NCBI RefSeq assembly: GCF_014656075.1
Contig: NZ_BNBS01000017.1
Coordinates: 28,069 to 92,068 of the forward strand
Length of the DNA stretch: 64,000 nucleotides
Reading direction: 5' to 3'
Source: Streptomyces hydrogenans
GTDB taxonomy: Bacteria; Actinomycetota; Actinomycetes; Streptomycetales; Streptomycetaceae
In this document: piece after piece, positions 33,949 through 46,162 of the stretch
Numbering within the stretch: the first letter of the stretch is position 1
Layout: each line of letters begins with the position of its first letter
The notes under the pieces: model-generated
What the model was told of the DNA's origin: nothing
Databases searched by the model: none
What the model saw: only the letters and a program-made list of their open reading frames with translations
Position numbers and translations under genes: made by a program

Positions 33949-34738
33949 AGCTCGGCAGGTAGCCGCCCGACTGGCCGGCGGCCGTCGGGTGGTAGGACTC
34001 GCCGATGTTGAGCCAGTTGACGCTGTGCAGCCAGGCCGAGCCGGAGCAGATCTCGTGTCCGGTGAAGGCCGGGACGACGCTGGCGAAGGTGAAGCCGTGG
34101 TCGGCCGCGCGCTTGGCGACGGCCGCGTTCAGGTAGTCGGAGGCGCCGTTGATGGCCTTGCGCTCGGTCTCGCTGAGGCCGGCGACGCAGCTGCCGGCCA
34201 GCTGGTAGAAGCGCGGGTAGCCGAGGACCACGACACGGGCGGCCGGGGCCTTGGCGCGAATCGCGTTGTACACGGTGTCGAGGCGGGCGGGGAGGGTGGA
34301 GTCGACGTAACCCTTCGCCTGGTTCACCCGGTTGACGCAGGTGGACTCCGACTGGAGCACACAGGTCGTCATGACGTCGGCGAAGCCCGCGTCGTTGCCG
34401 CCGATGGTGATCGAGACCAGGTCGGTGGCGGAGGAGAGCGGGCCGAGCTGCTTGCCGGTGACGTCGGTGGTGACCGCGCCGGAGCAGGCCGTGAAGGCGA
34501 AGGACGAGGGCGCGTTGGCGTTGGCCCAGAGGCGCGGGTAGGCCTTGGTGGAGCGCTTGCAGTCGCCGCTGGCGCTGTCGTAGCTGCCGGCGCCGACGCC
34601 GGACGAGTAGGAGTCGCCGAGTGCGACGTAGTCGACGGCGGCGGACTCGGCGGCCTGCGCGGCTCCCGCCCCGGTCAGGGCGAGGACGGAACCGAGCAGG
34701 AGCGAGGACGCGAAGGCCGCGAATCGCGACAGTTTCAT
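33932..34738 (-). CDS. Secreted SGNH (GDSL) lipase/esterase
   Basis: A 268-residue secreted hydrolase. The signal peptide (1-30) ends AGAAQAA. The SGNH blocks are visible: Ser43 in VALGDSYSSG, Gly in the ACSGAVTTD loop, Asn in ITIGGNDAGF and the catalytic His in ESYHPTAAGQ. Six Cys in the mature part probably form three disulfides. It closely resembles the characterised extracellular lipase I recall as SCO1725 of S. coelicolor. A GGGAGG ribosome binding site precedes ATG 34738. Its end overlaps the convergent pseudokinase by 17 bases. Confidence 0.95.
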   Translation of the reverse strand: MKLSRFAAFASSLLLGSVLALTGAGAAQAAESAAVDYVALGDSYSSGVGAGSYDSASGDCKRSTKAYPRLWANANAPSSFAFTACSGAVTTDVTGKQLGPLSSATDLVSITIGGNDAGFADVMTTCVLQSESTCVNRVNQAKGYVDSTLPARLDTVYNAIRAKAPAARVVVLGYPRFYQLAGSCVAGLSETERKAINGASDYLNAAVAKRAADHGFTFASVVPAFTGHEICSGSAWLHSVNWLNIGESYHPTAAGQSGGYLPSFRSAA

Positions 34739-35373
34739 GGAACCTCCCTGTAGCAGGATCTCTGCGCTACCAGGAAGTAGCATCGGATCCGCCGTTCCGG
34801 AAGTGTTCATGTCAAAACTGACCCTGGAGAGTGAGTGAACATCCCTCAGGAGCCAACGATTTTCGGCCACCTGAGGAACCGGAGGATCCACTCCCGCTTT
34901 CCGGTCGAACGCGATCACGACTCGGCCGCCCGGCTCCGCACAGGAGCGCGACCGGGCCCCACCGTTCCCACCCCGAAAACGGATTGATCGAATCCGATCG
35001 ACAAGAGAGCGCTTACGAGCGGCTTTCGCTCGCCAAAGTGCCAGAAACCGGGCCGCGCCAGCGGGACTTGCCATACAGTCCCATTCATCAATACCGTCGT
35101 ACATCTCACTCGCATCGGTCCATCGGCAATCGGCTCCAGGGGAAGGCGCCGACGCCGCGATGGGTCCGGGGCGGGGCGCGGTAGGGGGGTGCCGTGCTCG
35201 GTGTGCCACACGTGCGCCGAGTCGCGGGTACCGCGCGGCCAGTCATGCCAACTCGCGGGTCTCGCAAGGAGATCGCTTCCGTGCGGGGATGGCGAGAACC
35301 CCCCTTTCGAACCGGACCTTCAACCGGGCTGCCCAGGGGTGGGCCGCCCACCGGACGAGAGGGAGACCGACCG
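34739..35373. other. Long intergenic region between lipase and glycosyltransferase operon
   Basis: This 635-base gap between divergent genes has lower G+C than its surroundings around 34840-35150 and no convincing gene; open frames there have atypical codon use. It should hold the promoters of the lipase (minus) and of the glycosyltransferase operon (plus). A strong AAGGAG followed by GTG 35281, in frame with the glycosyltransferase, is an alternative start adding 31 residues. The short segment TTGCCATACAG near 35068 is A/T-richer than its surroundings, but no promoter could be assigned with confidence. Confidence 0.5.
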
Positions 35374-36210
35374 ATGAGCTCGTTCCTGCGCCCGGCCGTC
35401 ACGGGCCAAGAATTCGCCGAGCCGAGTCGAATAGCGGCCCGGTACCGGGCCATCACGTCGCATCTGGCGATCACTCCCCCGGTGAGTGTCGTCATTCCCG
35501 CGATGAATGAAGCGGAAAATCTTCCGTACGTGTTCAAGACCCTGCCGGAATGGATTCACGAAGTCGTCCTCGTCGACGGAAATTCGACGGACAACACCGT
35601 CGAGGTGGCCAGGGAGCTCCGGCCCGACGTCAAGGTCGTCAAGCAGGTCGGCAAGGGCAAGGGCGACGCCCTGATCAGCGGCTTCGCCGCCTGCACCGGC
35701 GACATCATCGTGATGGTCGACGCCGACGGCTCGGCCGACGGCCAGGAGATCGTCTCCTACGTCTCCGCCCTGGTCGGCGGCGCCGACTTCGCCAAGGGCT
35801 CGCGCTTCGCGAACGGCGGCGGCACCGACGACATGACCGGTATCCGACGGCTCGGCAACTGGGCGCTCTGCTCGCTCGTCAACCGCAAGTTCGGCGCCCG
35901 CTACACCGACCTCTGCTACGGCTACAACGCCTTCTGGAAGCGCTGCCTCGACGAGATCACCCTCGACTGCACCGGCTTCGAGATCGAGACCCTCATCAAC
36001 ATCCGGGTCGTCAAGGCCGGCCTGAAGGTGCAGGAGGTCCCGAGCCACGAGTACCTGCGGATCCACGGCGTCAGCAACCTCAACGCGGTGCGCGACGGCA
36101 TCCGGGTCCTCAAGGTGATCCTCCGGGAGAAGCGCGTCCCCAAGGCCGCCCGGGCGCTCCGCCGCCCCGCCGCCTTCTCCGTGAACGTCCCCCGGGGAGA
36201 GGTGTCTTGA
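35374..36210 (+). CDS. Family 2 glycosyltransferase (DPM1-like)
   Basis: A 278-residue GT-A enzyme. It has the nucleotide-binding start VSVVIPAMNEAENLPYVF, the metal-binding DADGS motif in IIVMVDADGSADGQE, and the acceptor-side motif region LDCTGFEIETLINI. There are no membrane helices, so it acts at the cytoplasmic face, probably transferring sugar to a lipid or polymer. Start ATG 35374 has GGGAG upstream; GTG 35281 is an alternative with a stronger site. It begins a three-gene operon in which each junction overlaps by four bases. Confidence 0.9.
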   Translation: MSSFLRPAVTGQEFAEPSRIAARYRAITSHLAITPPVSVVIPAMNEAENLPYVFKTLPEWIHEVVLVDGNSTDNTVEVARELRPDVKVVKQVGKGKGDALISGFAACTGDIIVMVDADGSADGQEIVSYVSALVGGADFAKGSRFANGGGTDDMTGIRRLGNWALCSLVNRKFGARYTDLCYGYNAFWKRCLDEITLDCTGFEIETLINIRVVKAGLKVQEVPSHEYLRIHGVSNLNAVRDGIRVLKVILREKRVPKAARALRRPAAFSVNVPRGEVS

Positions 36211-37265
36211 GCGACCGCCCGACCCCGCCCCGCTTCTCGGTGGTGATCTGCGTCTACACGGAGGAGCGGTGGGGGGACATCCTCGCCGCCGTCGACTCCG
36301 TGCGGAAGCAGTCGCTGCCGCCGCTGGAGACCCTGCTCGTCGTCGACCACAACGACCGGCTCCTCCACCGGCTCACCGAGGAGTACGCGGACGAGCGCGA
36401 CCGCGCGGAGGTGCGGGTGCTCGCCAACGCGGGCCCCCGCGGCCTCTCCTCCGGCCGCAACACCGGCATCGCCGCCGCCCGCGGCGCGTTCGTCGCCTTC
36501 CTCGACGACGACGCGGTCGCGGAGCGCGACTGGCTCCACCACTTCGCGGCCGGGTACGCGGACCCGGAGGTCGTCGCGGTCGGCGGGCGCACGCTACCCG
36601 TCTGGGCCTCCGGCCGCCGGCCCGTCTGGTTCCCCGAGGAGTTCGACTGGGTCGTCGGCTGTACGTACCGGGGCCTGGCCCCCGGCCGGGTACGGGTCCG
36701 CAACGTCCTCGGCGGCAACGCCTCCTTCCGGCGCACCGCCTTCGACGCCGCCGGCGGTTTCGCCACCGGCATCGGCCGGGACGGCGACCGGCGCCCGCTC
36801 GGCTGCGAGGAGACCGAGCTGTGCATCCGGCTCGCCGGCGCGGTGCCGGGGGCCGTGCTGCTCATCGACGACCGGGCGGTCATCCACCACAAGGTGCCCG
36901 CCGTCCGCGAGCGCTTCGCCTACTTCCGCACCCGGGTCTACGCGGAGGGCCTGTCGAAGGCCCTCGTCGCCCAGAGCGTCGGCGCCGGCAAGGGCCTGGA
37001 GTCCGAGCGGCGCTACACCAGCCGGGTGCTGCCCGCCGGAGTGCTGCGCGGGGTGCGGGACGGGCGGTTCGGCCGGGCGGGCGGCGCGGGCCGGGCCGGG
37101 GCGATCGTCACGGCCGTGGCGCTCGCCGCCGTCGGCTACGCGCTCGGCACCCTCCGCGCCCGCCGCGGCGCCTCCCCCACCTTCTCCTGGGGGCCGATCA
37201 CGCCGGAGACCGTCACCCCGCCGGAAACCCGCGAGACCGCGGAGACCGAGGGGGCCGCGGCGTGA
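36207..37265 (+). CDS. Family 2 glycosyltransferase with C-terminal hydrophobic segment
   Basis: A 352-residue GT-A enzyme with the start FSVVICVYTEERWGDILAAVDSVRKQSLPPLETLLVVDHND, the FLDDDAVAE metal motif (about residue 95), and NVLGGNASFRRTAFDAAGGF with the acceptor-side GCEETELCIR motif. A hydrophobic helix near residue 300 (GAIVTAVALAAVGYALG) may tether it to the membrane. The start is TTG 36207, overlapping the previous stop (TTGA), with a GGAGAGG ribosome binding site. Translation is therefore coupled to the first glycosyltransferase. Confidence 0.9.
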   Translation: MSDRPTPPRFSVVICVYTEERWGDILAAVDSVRKQSLPPLETLLVVDHNDRLLHRLTEEYADERDRAEVRVLANAGPRGLSSGRNTGIAAARGAFVAFLDDDAVAERDWLHHFAAGYADPEVVAVGGRTLPVWASGRRPVWFPEEFDWVVGCTYRGLAPGRVRVRNVLGGNASFRRTAFDAAGGFATGIGRDGDRRPLGCEETELCIRLAGAVPGAVLLIDDRAVIHHKVPAVRERFAYFRTRVYAEGLSKALVAQSVGAGKGLESERRYTSRVLPAGVLRGVRDGRFGRAGGAGRAGAIVTAVALAAVGYALGTLRARRGASPTFSWGPITPETVTPPETRETAETEGAAA

Positions 37266-38230
37266 ACGGAGACCCCGCCGGGAGTGGCGCCGGAGGCCCC
37301 GCAGGCAGCCCCGCAGGCAGCCCCGCCGGAAGCCCCACAGGCAGCCCCGCCAGGAGCAACACCGGCAGCCACAGCCGAAGCCCCGCGGCCGACCGCGCCG
37401 GGTACCGCTCCAGGGGTCGGGCCGAGGAGGAGTCCGGTCCCGTCCCCGCCCCGGTGCCGATCCTCATGTACCACGCGGTCGCACCCGATCCGGCGCCCGC
37501 GACGCTCGGGCTCTCCGTGACGCCCGAGGCGTTCGCCGCGCAGATGGACGTGGTGGCCGGACGGGGATTCACCCCGGTCACCACCGCCGCGCTCGCCGCC
37601 GCCTGGCGGAGCGGCACGGCGCTGCCGCCGCGACCGGTGCTCGTCACCTTCGACGACGGCTACGAGGGCGTGCACCGGTACGCCCTGCCGGTGCTCGCCC
37701 GGCGCTCCTTCCCGAGCACCGTCTTCGTCACCAGCGGCTGGCTGCCCGGCCGGCACACCACCGGCGGCGCCCTCGACACGATGCTCTCCTGGGAGCAGGT
37801 GCGCGAACTGGCCGCCGCCGGAACCGAGATCGGCGGTCACAGCCACAGCCACCCGCAGCTGGACCAGCTCGACGCGCGGCGGCTGCGGTTCGAGGCGCTG
37901 CGCTGCCGGGAGCTGATCGGCGAGGAGCTCGGCACCGCGCCGGACTCCTTCGCCTACCCGTACGGCTACTCCAGCCGCCGGGTGCGCGCCACCGTCCGGG
38001 AGGCCGGCTTCGCCCAGGCCCTCGCGGTCGGCAACGCGCTCGCCCGGCGCCGCCAGGGGCCGTACGCGCTGGAACGGGTGACCGTGCGCCGCTCCACCAC
38101 CACCGAGGAGTTCGTCCGCCTCGTCGAAGGACGGGGCGTCGGACGGAACTTCGCCGCCGACCGGGCGATGACGAAGGGGTACGCGCTGGCCCGGCGGGCA
38201 CGCGGCGCGCTGCGCGGGCACTGGATCTGA
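37262..38230 (+). CDS. Polysaccharide deacetylase (NodB domain) with PAGS-repeat N-terminus
   Basis: A 322-residue enzyme. After about 65 residues of Gly/Ser/Pro-rich low complexity, including PAGSPAGSPAGSPTGSP, comes a NodB domain: VPILMYHAV, the metal-binding VTFDDGYEG (Asp-Asp), HSHSHPQL (two His ligands) and AYPYGYSSRRVRATVREAGF. Such enzymes remove N- or O-acetyl groups from sugars. GTG 37262 overlaps the previous stop (GTGA). No signal peptide is visible, so it may work on cytoplasmic or membrane-linked sugar intermediates made by the two glycosyltransferases of the operon. Confidence 0.9.
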   Translation: MNGDPAGSGAGGPAGSPAGSPAGSPTGSPARSNTGSHSRSPAADRAGYRSRGRAEEESGPVPAPVPILMYHAVAPDPAPATLGLSVTPEAFAAQMDVVAGRGFTPVTTAALAAAWRSGTALPPRPVLVTFDDGYEGVHRYALPVLARRSFPSTVFVTSGWLPGRHTTGGALDTMLSWEQVRELAAAGTEIGGHSHSHPQLDQLDARRLRFEALRCRELIGEELGTAPDSFAYPYGYSSRRVRATVREAGFAQALAVGNALARRRQGPYALERVTVRRSTTTEEFVRLVEGRGVGRNFAADRAMTKGYALARRARGALRGHWI

Positions 38231-38304
38231 GGACGCGGCGGGGCCGCGCGTCCCGCCCGGCAAAACCCGGTGCGCCGCCCGGGCGGTTGACGGATCATGG
38301 CGGC

Positions 38305-39417
38305 ATGCCAGACACCCCCGCCGTACCGTCCGGGCCGCGCCAGGCGCTGCCGGTCGTGGTCAACCTCGACGACAGCGACTCGCCGGGCGACGTGATGGAC
38401 GCGCTCTTCCTCGACCGGTTCACCACCGGGGAGCAGCCGCACGCGCACGGCCTCACCCTGGACCGGGCCAAGGCCGACGCGACCCTGCTGCCGCCGGACG
38501 CCCGGGTGCTGTGGGGGTCGAAGGAGGAGGACCGCAGCTCCGTGCTCGCCGAGGGCGAGGGGTGGACGATCCTCTCCTCCCGCTGGAAGCACCGCGCCGA
38601 CGTCACCGTGACGGCGACCGACCCCGAGCTGGCCGCGCGGATCCTCGCCGAGGCCACCGACGGTGCCAAGGACGAGCCCGAGCCGGAGCCCGAGGACGTC
38701 ACCATGGGCTTCTGGTACCTCGCTCCGCAGCGCGGGCCGCGCCGGATGACCCGCCGGATCAGCGCGGACACCTGGGACGAGGCCCGGCCGAACTACACGG
38801 CGCCGGTGGCCGGGGCGATGGACCGGCTGATGAAGCTGACCCCCGAGGACGTCACCGGCCGGCTCCTGCTGCTGCACGGCCCGCCCGGCACCGGGAAGAC
38901 CTCCGCCCTGCGCACCCTCGCCCGGTCCTGGCAGGACTGGTGCCAGGTCGACTGCGTGCTCGACCCCGAGCGGCTCTTCAACGACATCGGCTACCTCATG
39001 GACATCGCCATCGGCGAGGACGGCGACGGCACGGAGAAGGAGCGGTGGCGGCTGCTGCTCCTGGAGGACTGCGACGAGCTGATCCGGGGCGGCGCCAAGG
39101 AGGCCACCGGCCAGGCGCTGTCCCGGCTGCTGAACCTCACCGACGGTCTGCTCGGCCAGGGCCGGAACGTGCTGGTGGGCCTCACCACCAACGAGGACCT
39201 GGAGCGGCTGCACCCGGCCATCGTGCGCCCGGGCCGCTGCCTGGCGCGGATCGAGGTCGGGCCGCTCACCCGGGCCGAGTCGGTGCGGTGGCTGGGGCGG
39301 GACGAGGACGTGCCGGTCGAGGGCGCCACGCTGGCGGAGCTGTTCGCGCTGCGCCGCGGGGCCTCCCCCACCGAACTCCCGGAGCAGCGCGCCCCCGCCC
39401 CCGGGCTGTACCTGTGA
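38305..39417 (+). CDS. AAA family ATPase with N-terminal DUF5925-like domain
   Basis: A 370-residue protein. The first 150 residues match a DUF5925-type domain (VVVNLDDSDSPGDVMDALFLDRFTTGEQPHA near residue 20). The AAA domain follows: Walker A LLLHGPPGTGKTSAL (about 190), Walker B RLLLLEDCDELIRGG (about 250), and sensor/arginine-finger region VGLTTNEDLERLHPAIVRPGRC. It is a cytoplasmic remodelling ATPase of unknown target. ATG 38305 is chosen over an upstream TTG because it gives the family start; no ribosome binding site is seen, so it may be leaderless. Confidence 0.88.
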   Translation: MPDTPAVPSGPRQALPVVVNLDDSDSPGDVMDALFLDRFTTGEQPHAHGLTLDRAKADATLLPPDARVLWGSKEEDRSSVLAEGEGWTILSSRWKHRADVTVTATDPELAARILAEATDGAKDEPEPEPEDVTMGFWYLAPQRGPRRMTRRISADTWDEARPNYTAPVAGAMDRLMKLTPEDVTGRLLLLHGPPGTGKTSALRTLARSWQDWCQVDCVLDPERLFNDIGYLMDIAIGEDGDGTEKERWRLLLLEDCDELIRGGAKEATGQALSRLLNLTDGLLGQGRNVLVGLTTNEDLERLHPAIVRPGRCLARIEVGPLTRAESVRWLGRDEDVPVEGATLAELFALRRGASPTELPEQRAPAPGLYL

Positions 39418-39422
39418 GCGGC

Positions 39423-39460
39423 GTCCGGGCCCGCCGGGATCCTTCCCGGCGGGCCCGGAC
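39423..39460. terminator. Bidirectional hairpin between convergent genes
   Basis: A perfect 17-base stem (39423-39439 with 39444-39460) closes a TCCT loop between the AAA ATPase stop and the GntR stop on the opposite strand. Confidence 0.85.
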
Positions 39461-39463
39461 CGC

Positions 39464-39841
39464 TCACTCGGAGTCGTACGCCGCCCGCAGCGCGTCCCGT
39501 ACGGCGGCCTCGGCCTCGTCCCTGGTGAGCCCCAGGCGGTACGCCTCCTCCGCGTACTGGGCGGCGGCGGAGGCGGCCCGGCGGCTGGCGGCGTCGCCCG
39601 CCGCCGCGACGAAGGTGCCGTGCCGGCCCCGGGTCTCGATGACCCCGTCGGACTCCAGGGCCTTGTACGCCTTGGCGACCGTGTTCGCGGCGAGCCCCAG
39701 CTGCTCCGCGAGTCCCCGGACCGTCGGCAGCTTGTAGCCGACCGGGAGTCTGCCCGACCGGGCGCGTTCCGAGATCTGGGCGCGCAGCTGTTCGTAGGGG
39801 GCGGTGGTGGACTGGTGGTCCACGGCGAGTGTCAGTGTCAC
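39464..39841 (-). CDS. GntR family regulator, YtrA type
   Basis: A 125-residue regulator with a GntR winged helix (APYEQLRAQISERARSGRLPVGYKLPTVRGLAEQLGLAANTVAKAY, about residues 13-60) and a short helical tail for dimerisation, as in the YtrA subfamily. Start GTG 39841 gives VTLTLAVDHQ; the upstream extension is Pro/Gly-rich and atypical. YtrA-type genes often sit beside ABC transporters, but here the divergent neighbour is an acetyltransferase. Confidence 0.88.
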   Translation of the reverse strand: MTLTLAVDHQSTTAPYEQLRAQISERARSGRLPVGYKLPTVRGLAEQLGLAANTVAKAYKALESDGVIETRGRHGTFVAAAGDAASRRAASAAAQYAEEAYRLGLTRDEAEAAVRDALRAAYDSE

Positions 39842-39914
39842 CCGCCCGATTCTGCCCCCACCCCACCGGAAAATGGGAGGCGGCGGCGCGGCCCCGGCCG
39901 TAGCGTGCGGCCCC

Positions 39915-40815
39915 ATGACTGTGATCGTCCGTGACGTACGGCCCGAGGACGCCGAGGGCTTCGCCCGCGTCCGGCGGGCCGCCCTCCCCTACATGCTGGC
40001 CACCGCCGAGCAGCTGGCCTTCGACTGGGCGCACGCCCACCCCGACGCCCACGCCCGGCCGCTGGTCGCGGTGACCGAGGACGGCGAGGTCATCGGGACC
40101 GCGCAGGTCTCGGTCGCCCACGACTCCCCGGAGCCCGGCATCGGCCGTCTCAACGTGTACGTGGACCCGGCCCGTCAGGGGCTCGGCGCGGGCACGCTGC
40201 TGGTGCGCACGGCCGAGGAGCACCTGAGCGAGCGGGGGGCGACGGCCCTCTACAGCTGGGTCGTCGACGAGCCCGCGAACCGGGTCTGGGCGGAGCGGAG
40301 GGGCTACGCGCCGAGCCGTTCCGCGCACTTCCTGCGGCTGGACCTGACGGCGGGGCTGCCGCCGCTCCAGGCGCCGCCCGCCGGTGTCGAGCTGGTGGCG
40401 GCCGAGGAGTTCGCGGCGGACCCGCGACCGGTCTTCGAGCTGGACGCGGCGACCACCGCCGACGAACCGGGCGATGTGACGGCCGAGTTGGACGACTATC
40501 CGCACTGGCTGGAGACCACCTGGAACCACCCGCTGCACGACCGGGCGCTGACGACGGTGGCCGTGGTGGACGGGGTGCCGGCCGCGTTCAGCGCCGCGCA
40601 GACCGACGGGCTCGGGCGGTACTCCTCGGGGATGACGGGGACGGCCCCGGCCTTCCGCGGGCGCGGTCTGGCCAAGCTCGCGAAGAACGCGTCGCTGCAC
40701 CGGGCGCGGGCGGCCGGCTGCACGGAGGCGTTCACCGGGAACGACGCCGGGAACGGGCCGATGCTGGCGATCAACGAGTGGTTCGGGTACGCGATCGGGG
40801 CGACGGAGGTGCGGT

Positions 40816-40835
<20 letters not shown>
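39915..40835 (+). CDS. Tandem GNAT acetyltransferase
   Basis: A 306-residue protein with two GNAT-like halves. The first (about 1-150) has the acetyl-CoA motif LNVYVDPARQGLGAGTLLVRTAEEHL; the second (160-306) has the related TGTAPAFRGRGLAKLAKNASLHRA and a late NEWFGYAIG. Such proteins transfer acetyl to small molecules or aminoglycosides; the substrate is unknown. ATG 39915 lies eight bases after a TAGCGT -10 box (39901-39906), so it is probably leaderless. It overlaps the next gene by 20 bases. Confidence 0.88.
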
Positions 40836-44871
<4,036 letters not shown>

Positions 44872-44969
44872 GAGGCCGCCTCTCGGTGGTTGGGGGTGGG
44901 TTCCGGGCGGGGCCCGGGAAGAGTGAAGTGGCCCACATGTTGCCCGCGCGTGAGGAAGCTGTCGCTCTT

Positions 44970-45000
44970 CCGCAACCAACGGACGTTGTGGTCCTTGCGG
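44970..45000. promoter_or_regulatory. Nested inverted repeat in the tctC/response-regulator intergenic region
   Basis: CAACG-GA-CGTTG (44977-44988) is enclosed by CCGCAA (44970-44975) and TTGCGG (44995-45000). It overlaps the -35 box of the response regulator and is the best candidate binding site for that regulator between the divergent genes. Confidence 0.55.
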
Positions 45001-45014
45001 TCGCGACCTACCGT
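44986..45014 (+). promoter_or_regulatory. Promoter of the CitB-type response regulator
   Basis: TTGTGG (44986-44991) and TACCGT (45009-45014) are 17 bases apart. The GTG start at 45022 is seven bases after the -10 box, so the transcript is predicted to be leaderless. Confidence 0.65.
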
Positions 45015-45021
45015 GTCCGGC

Positions 45022-45690
45022 GTGACGAAGGTGCTGGTGGTCGACGACGACTTCATGGTGGCCAAGCTGCACAGCCGCTACGTGTCGGCCGTGCCGGGCT
45101 TCTCCGTCGTCGGTGTCGCGCACACGGGCGCGGAGGCGCTGCGCGCCGCGCACCGGCTCCACCCCGACCTGGTCCTCCTGGACATCTTCCTGCCGGACAT
45201 GGACGGCATCGGGGTGCTGCGCGAGCTGCGCAGGGCGGGACTGGCCACGGACGCGCTCTTCATCACGGCCGCCCGCGACGCGGGCATGGTGCGGGCGGCG
45301 CTGCGGGCCGGCGCCCTGCACTACCTGATCAAGCCCTTCCACCAGGCGGCCCTGCACGAGCAGCTGCGCCACGCCGCGTCCCTGCGCAGCCGCCTCGACG
45401 GCCTGGACGAGGCCCGCCAGGAGGACGTGGACCAGATCTTCGGCACCCGCCCGCCCGGCTCCCGCGAACTCCCCAAGGGCCTCGCCCCCCACACCGCCGA
45501 CCTCCTGGAAGGCATCCTCCGCGCCCACCCCGAGGGCCTCTCCGCCACCGAGTGCGCGGAGGCGGGCTCCCTCTCCCGCGTCAGCGCCCGCCGCTACCTG
45601 GAACACTTCGCGGCGACGGGCCGCGCGGAGGTGACCCTGCGGTATGGGGGGACGGGACGTCCGGAGCGGCGGTACCGGCCGGCGGGGTGA
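45022..45690 (+). CDS. CitB/DcuR family response regulator
   Basis: A 222-residue two-component regulator. The receiver domain (1-120) has acidic VVDDD (8-10), the phosphorylated Asp54 in VLLDIFLPDMDG, the switch Thr in LFITAARD and Lys in YLIKPF. The C-terminus (about 150-220) is a CitB-type helix-turn-helix (GLSATECAEAGSLSRVSARRYLEHF). Relatives respond to external carboxylates and control their transport. It is divergent from tctCBA. The usual histidine kinase partner (CitA/DcuS type) is not next to it; the following gene-sized region is a remnant on the other strand. Confidence 0.92.
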   Translation: MTKVLVVDDDFMVAKLHSRYVSAVPGFSVVGVAHTGAEALRAAHRLHPDLVLLDIFLPDMDGIGVLRELRRAGLATDALFITAARDAGMVRAALRAGALHYLIKPFHQAALHEQLRHAASLRSRLDGLDEARQEDVDQIFGTRPPGSRELPKGLAPHTADLLEGILRAHPEGLSATECAEAGSLSRVSARRYLEHFAATGRAEVTLRYGGTGRPERRYRPAG

Positions 45691-46162
45691 GGGTCAGGGG
45701 GTGCGGTACTCCCGGAGGAGCTCCTGGGCGCTCACCGTCCAGGGGTGCGCCGGGCCCAGGAGCCGGATCCGGCCCTCCGCCACCCTGTCCAGCTGGTCGC
45801 CCGCTTCCTCGTGTCGGTCCAGAGCGGCGAGCACGTTGCCGAGCAGCTCGCGCGCGCTGAGTACAGCGGGACGGCCCGGAACGACGCGCTCGTGCCCGAC
45901 CACCGCCAACTCCGCGTCCACGTCACGCTCCTCCCCGTCGGTCCCGCTTCGCGGCCGGGGCATCCGGAGGGTCCGGGACGTCACAGCGGATTCCCGCCGC
46001 GCGAGGCCTCGTCACCGGGTCTGTCTGAGCCGCTGCTTAGCCGTGCCTTAACGCGGTCCTAAGGATCGCCGCCTCCCGCCCCTCACGGGCTTCTTCGCGG
46101 TTCCGGGCGGCTAGCTTGCTGGTCAACCCCCCACACCACCCTCGTGAAGGAGACGTCCCCCC
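45691..46162. other. Gap with a degraded gene and the monooxygenase promoter region
   Basis: These 472 bases hold a minus-strand TPR-like remnant (45694-45984, listed separately). After it come a short inverted repeat CCTTA-N9-TAAGG (46046-46064) and a GAAGGAG ribosome binding site for the AA10 gene. No intact gene was seen. Confidence 0.55.
45694..45984 (-). pseudogene. Probable remnant of a tetratricopeptide-repeat protein
   Basis: A 96-residue open frame whose second half reads SARELLGNVLAALDRHEEA followed by a second repeat-like stretch with LLGPAHPWTVSAQELL. This is the pattern of TPR units from NB-ARC/TPR regulatory proteins. The unit before it is degraded (VVPGRPAVLSARE where VLGPDHPATLSARE would be expected) and the N-terminus has no counterpart. 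No ribosome binding site is evident. It is most likely the leftover C-terminus of a deleted larger gene. Confidence 0.45.

Noticed and set aside
34831..35184. Possible 117-residue gene in the lipase/glycosyltransferase gap
   Set aside because: Third-position G/C bias is missing, there is no ribosome binding site and the translation is low-complexity Arg/Pro/Ser.
46046..46064. Operator for the AA10 gene (CCTTA-N9-TAAGG)
   Set aside because: The arms are only five bases and there is no second copy; it is too weak to call as a regulatory site.
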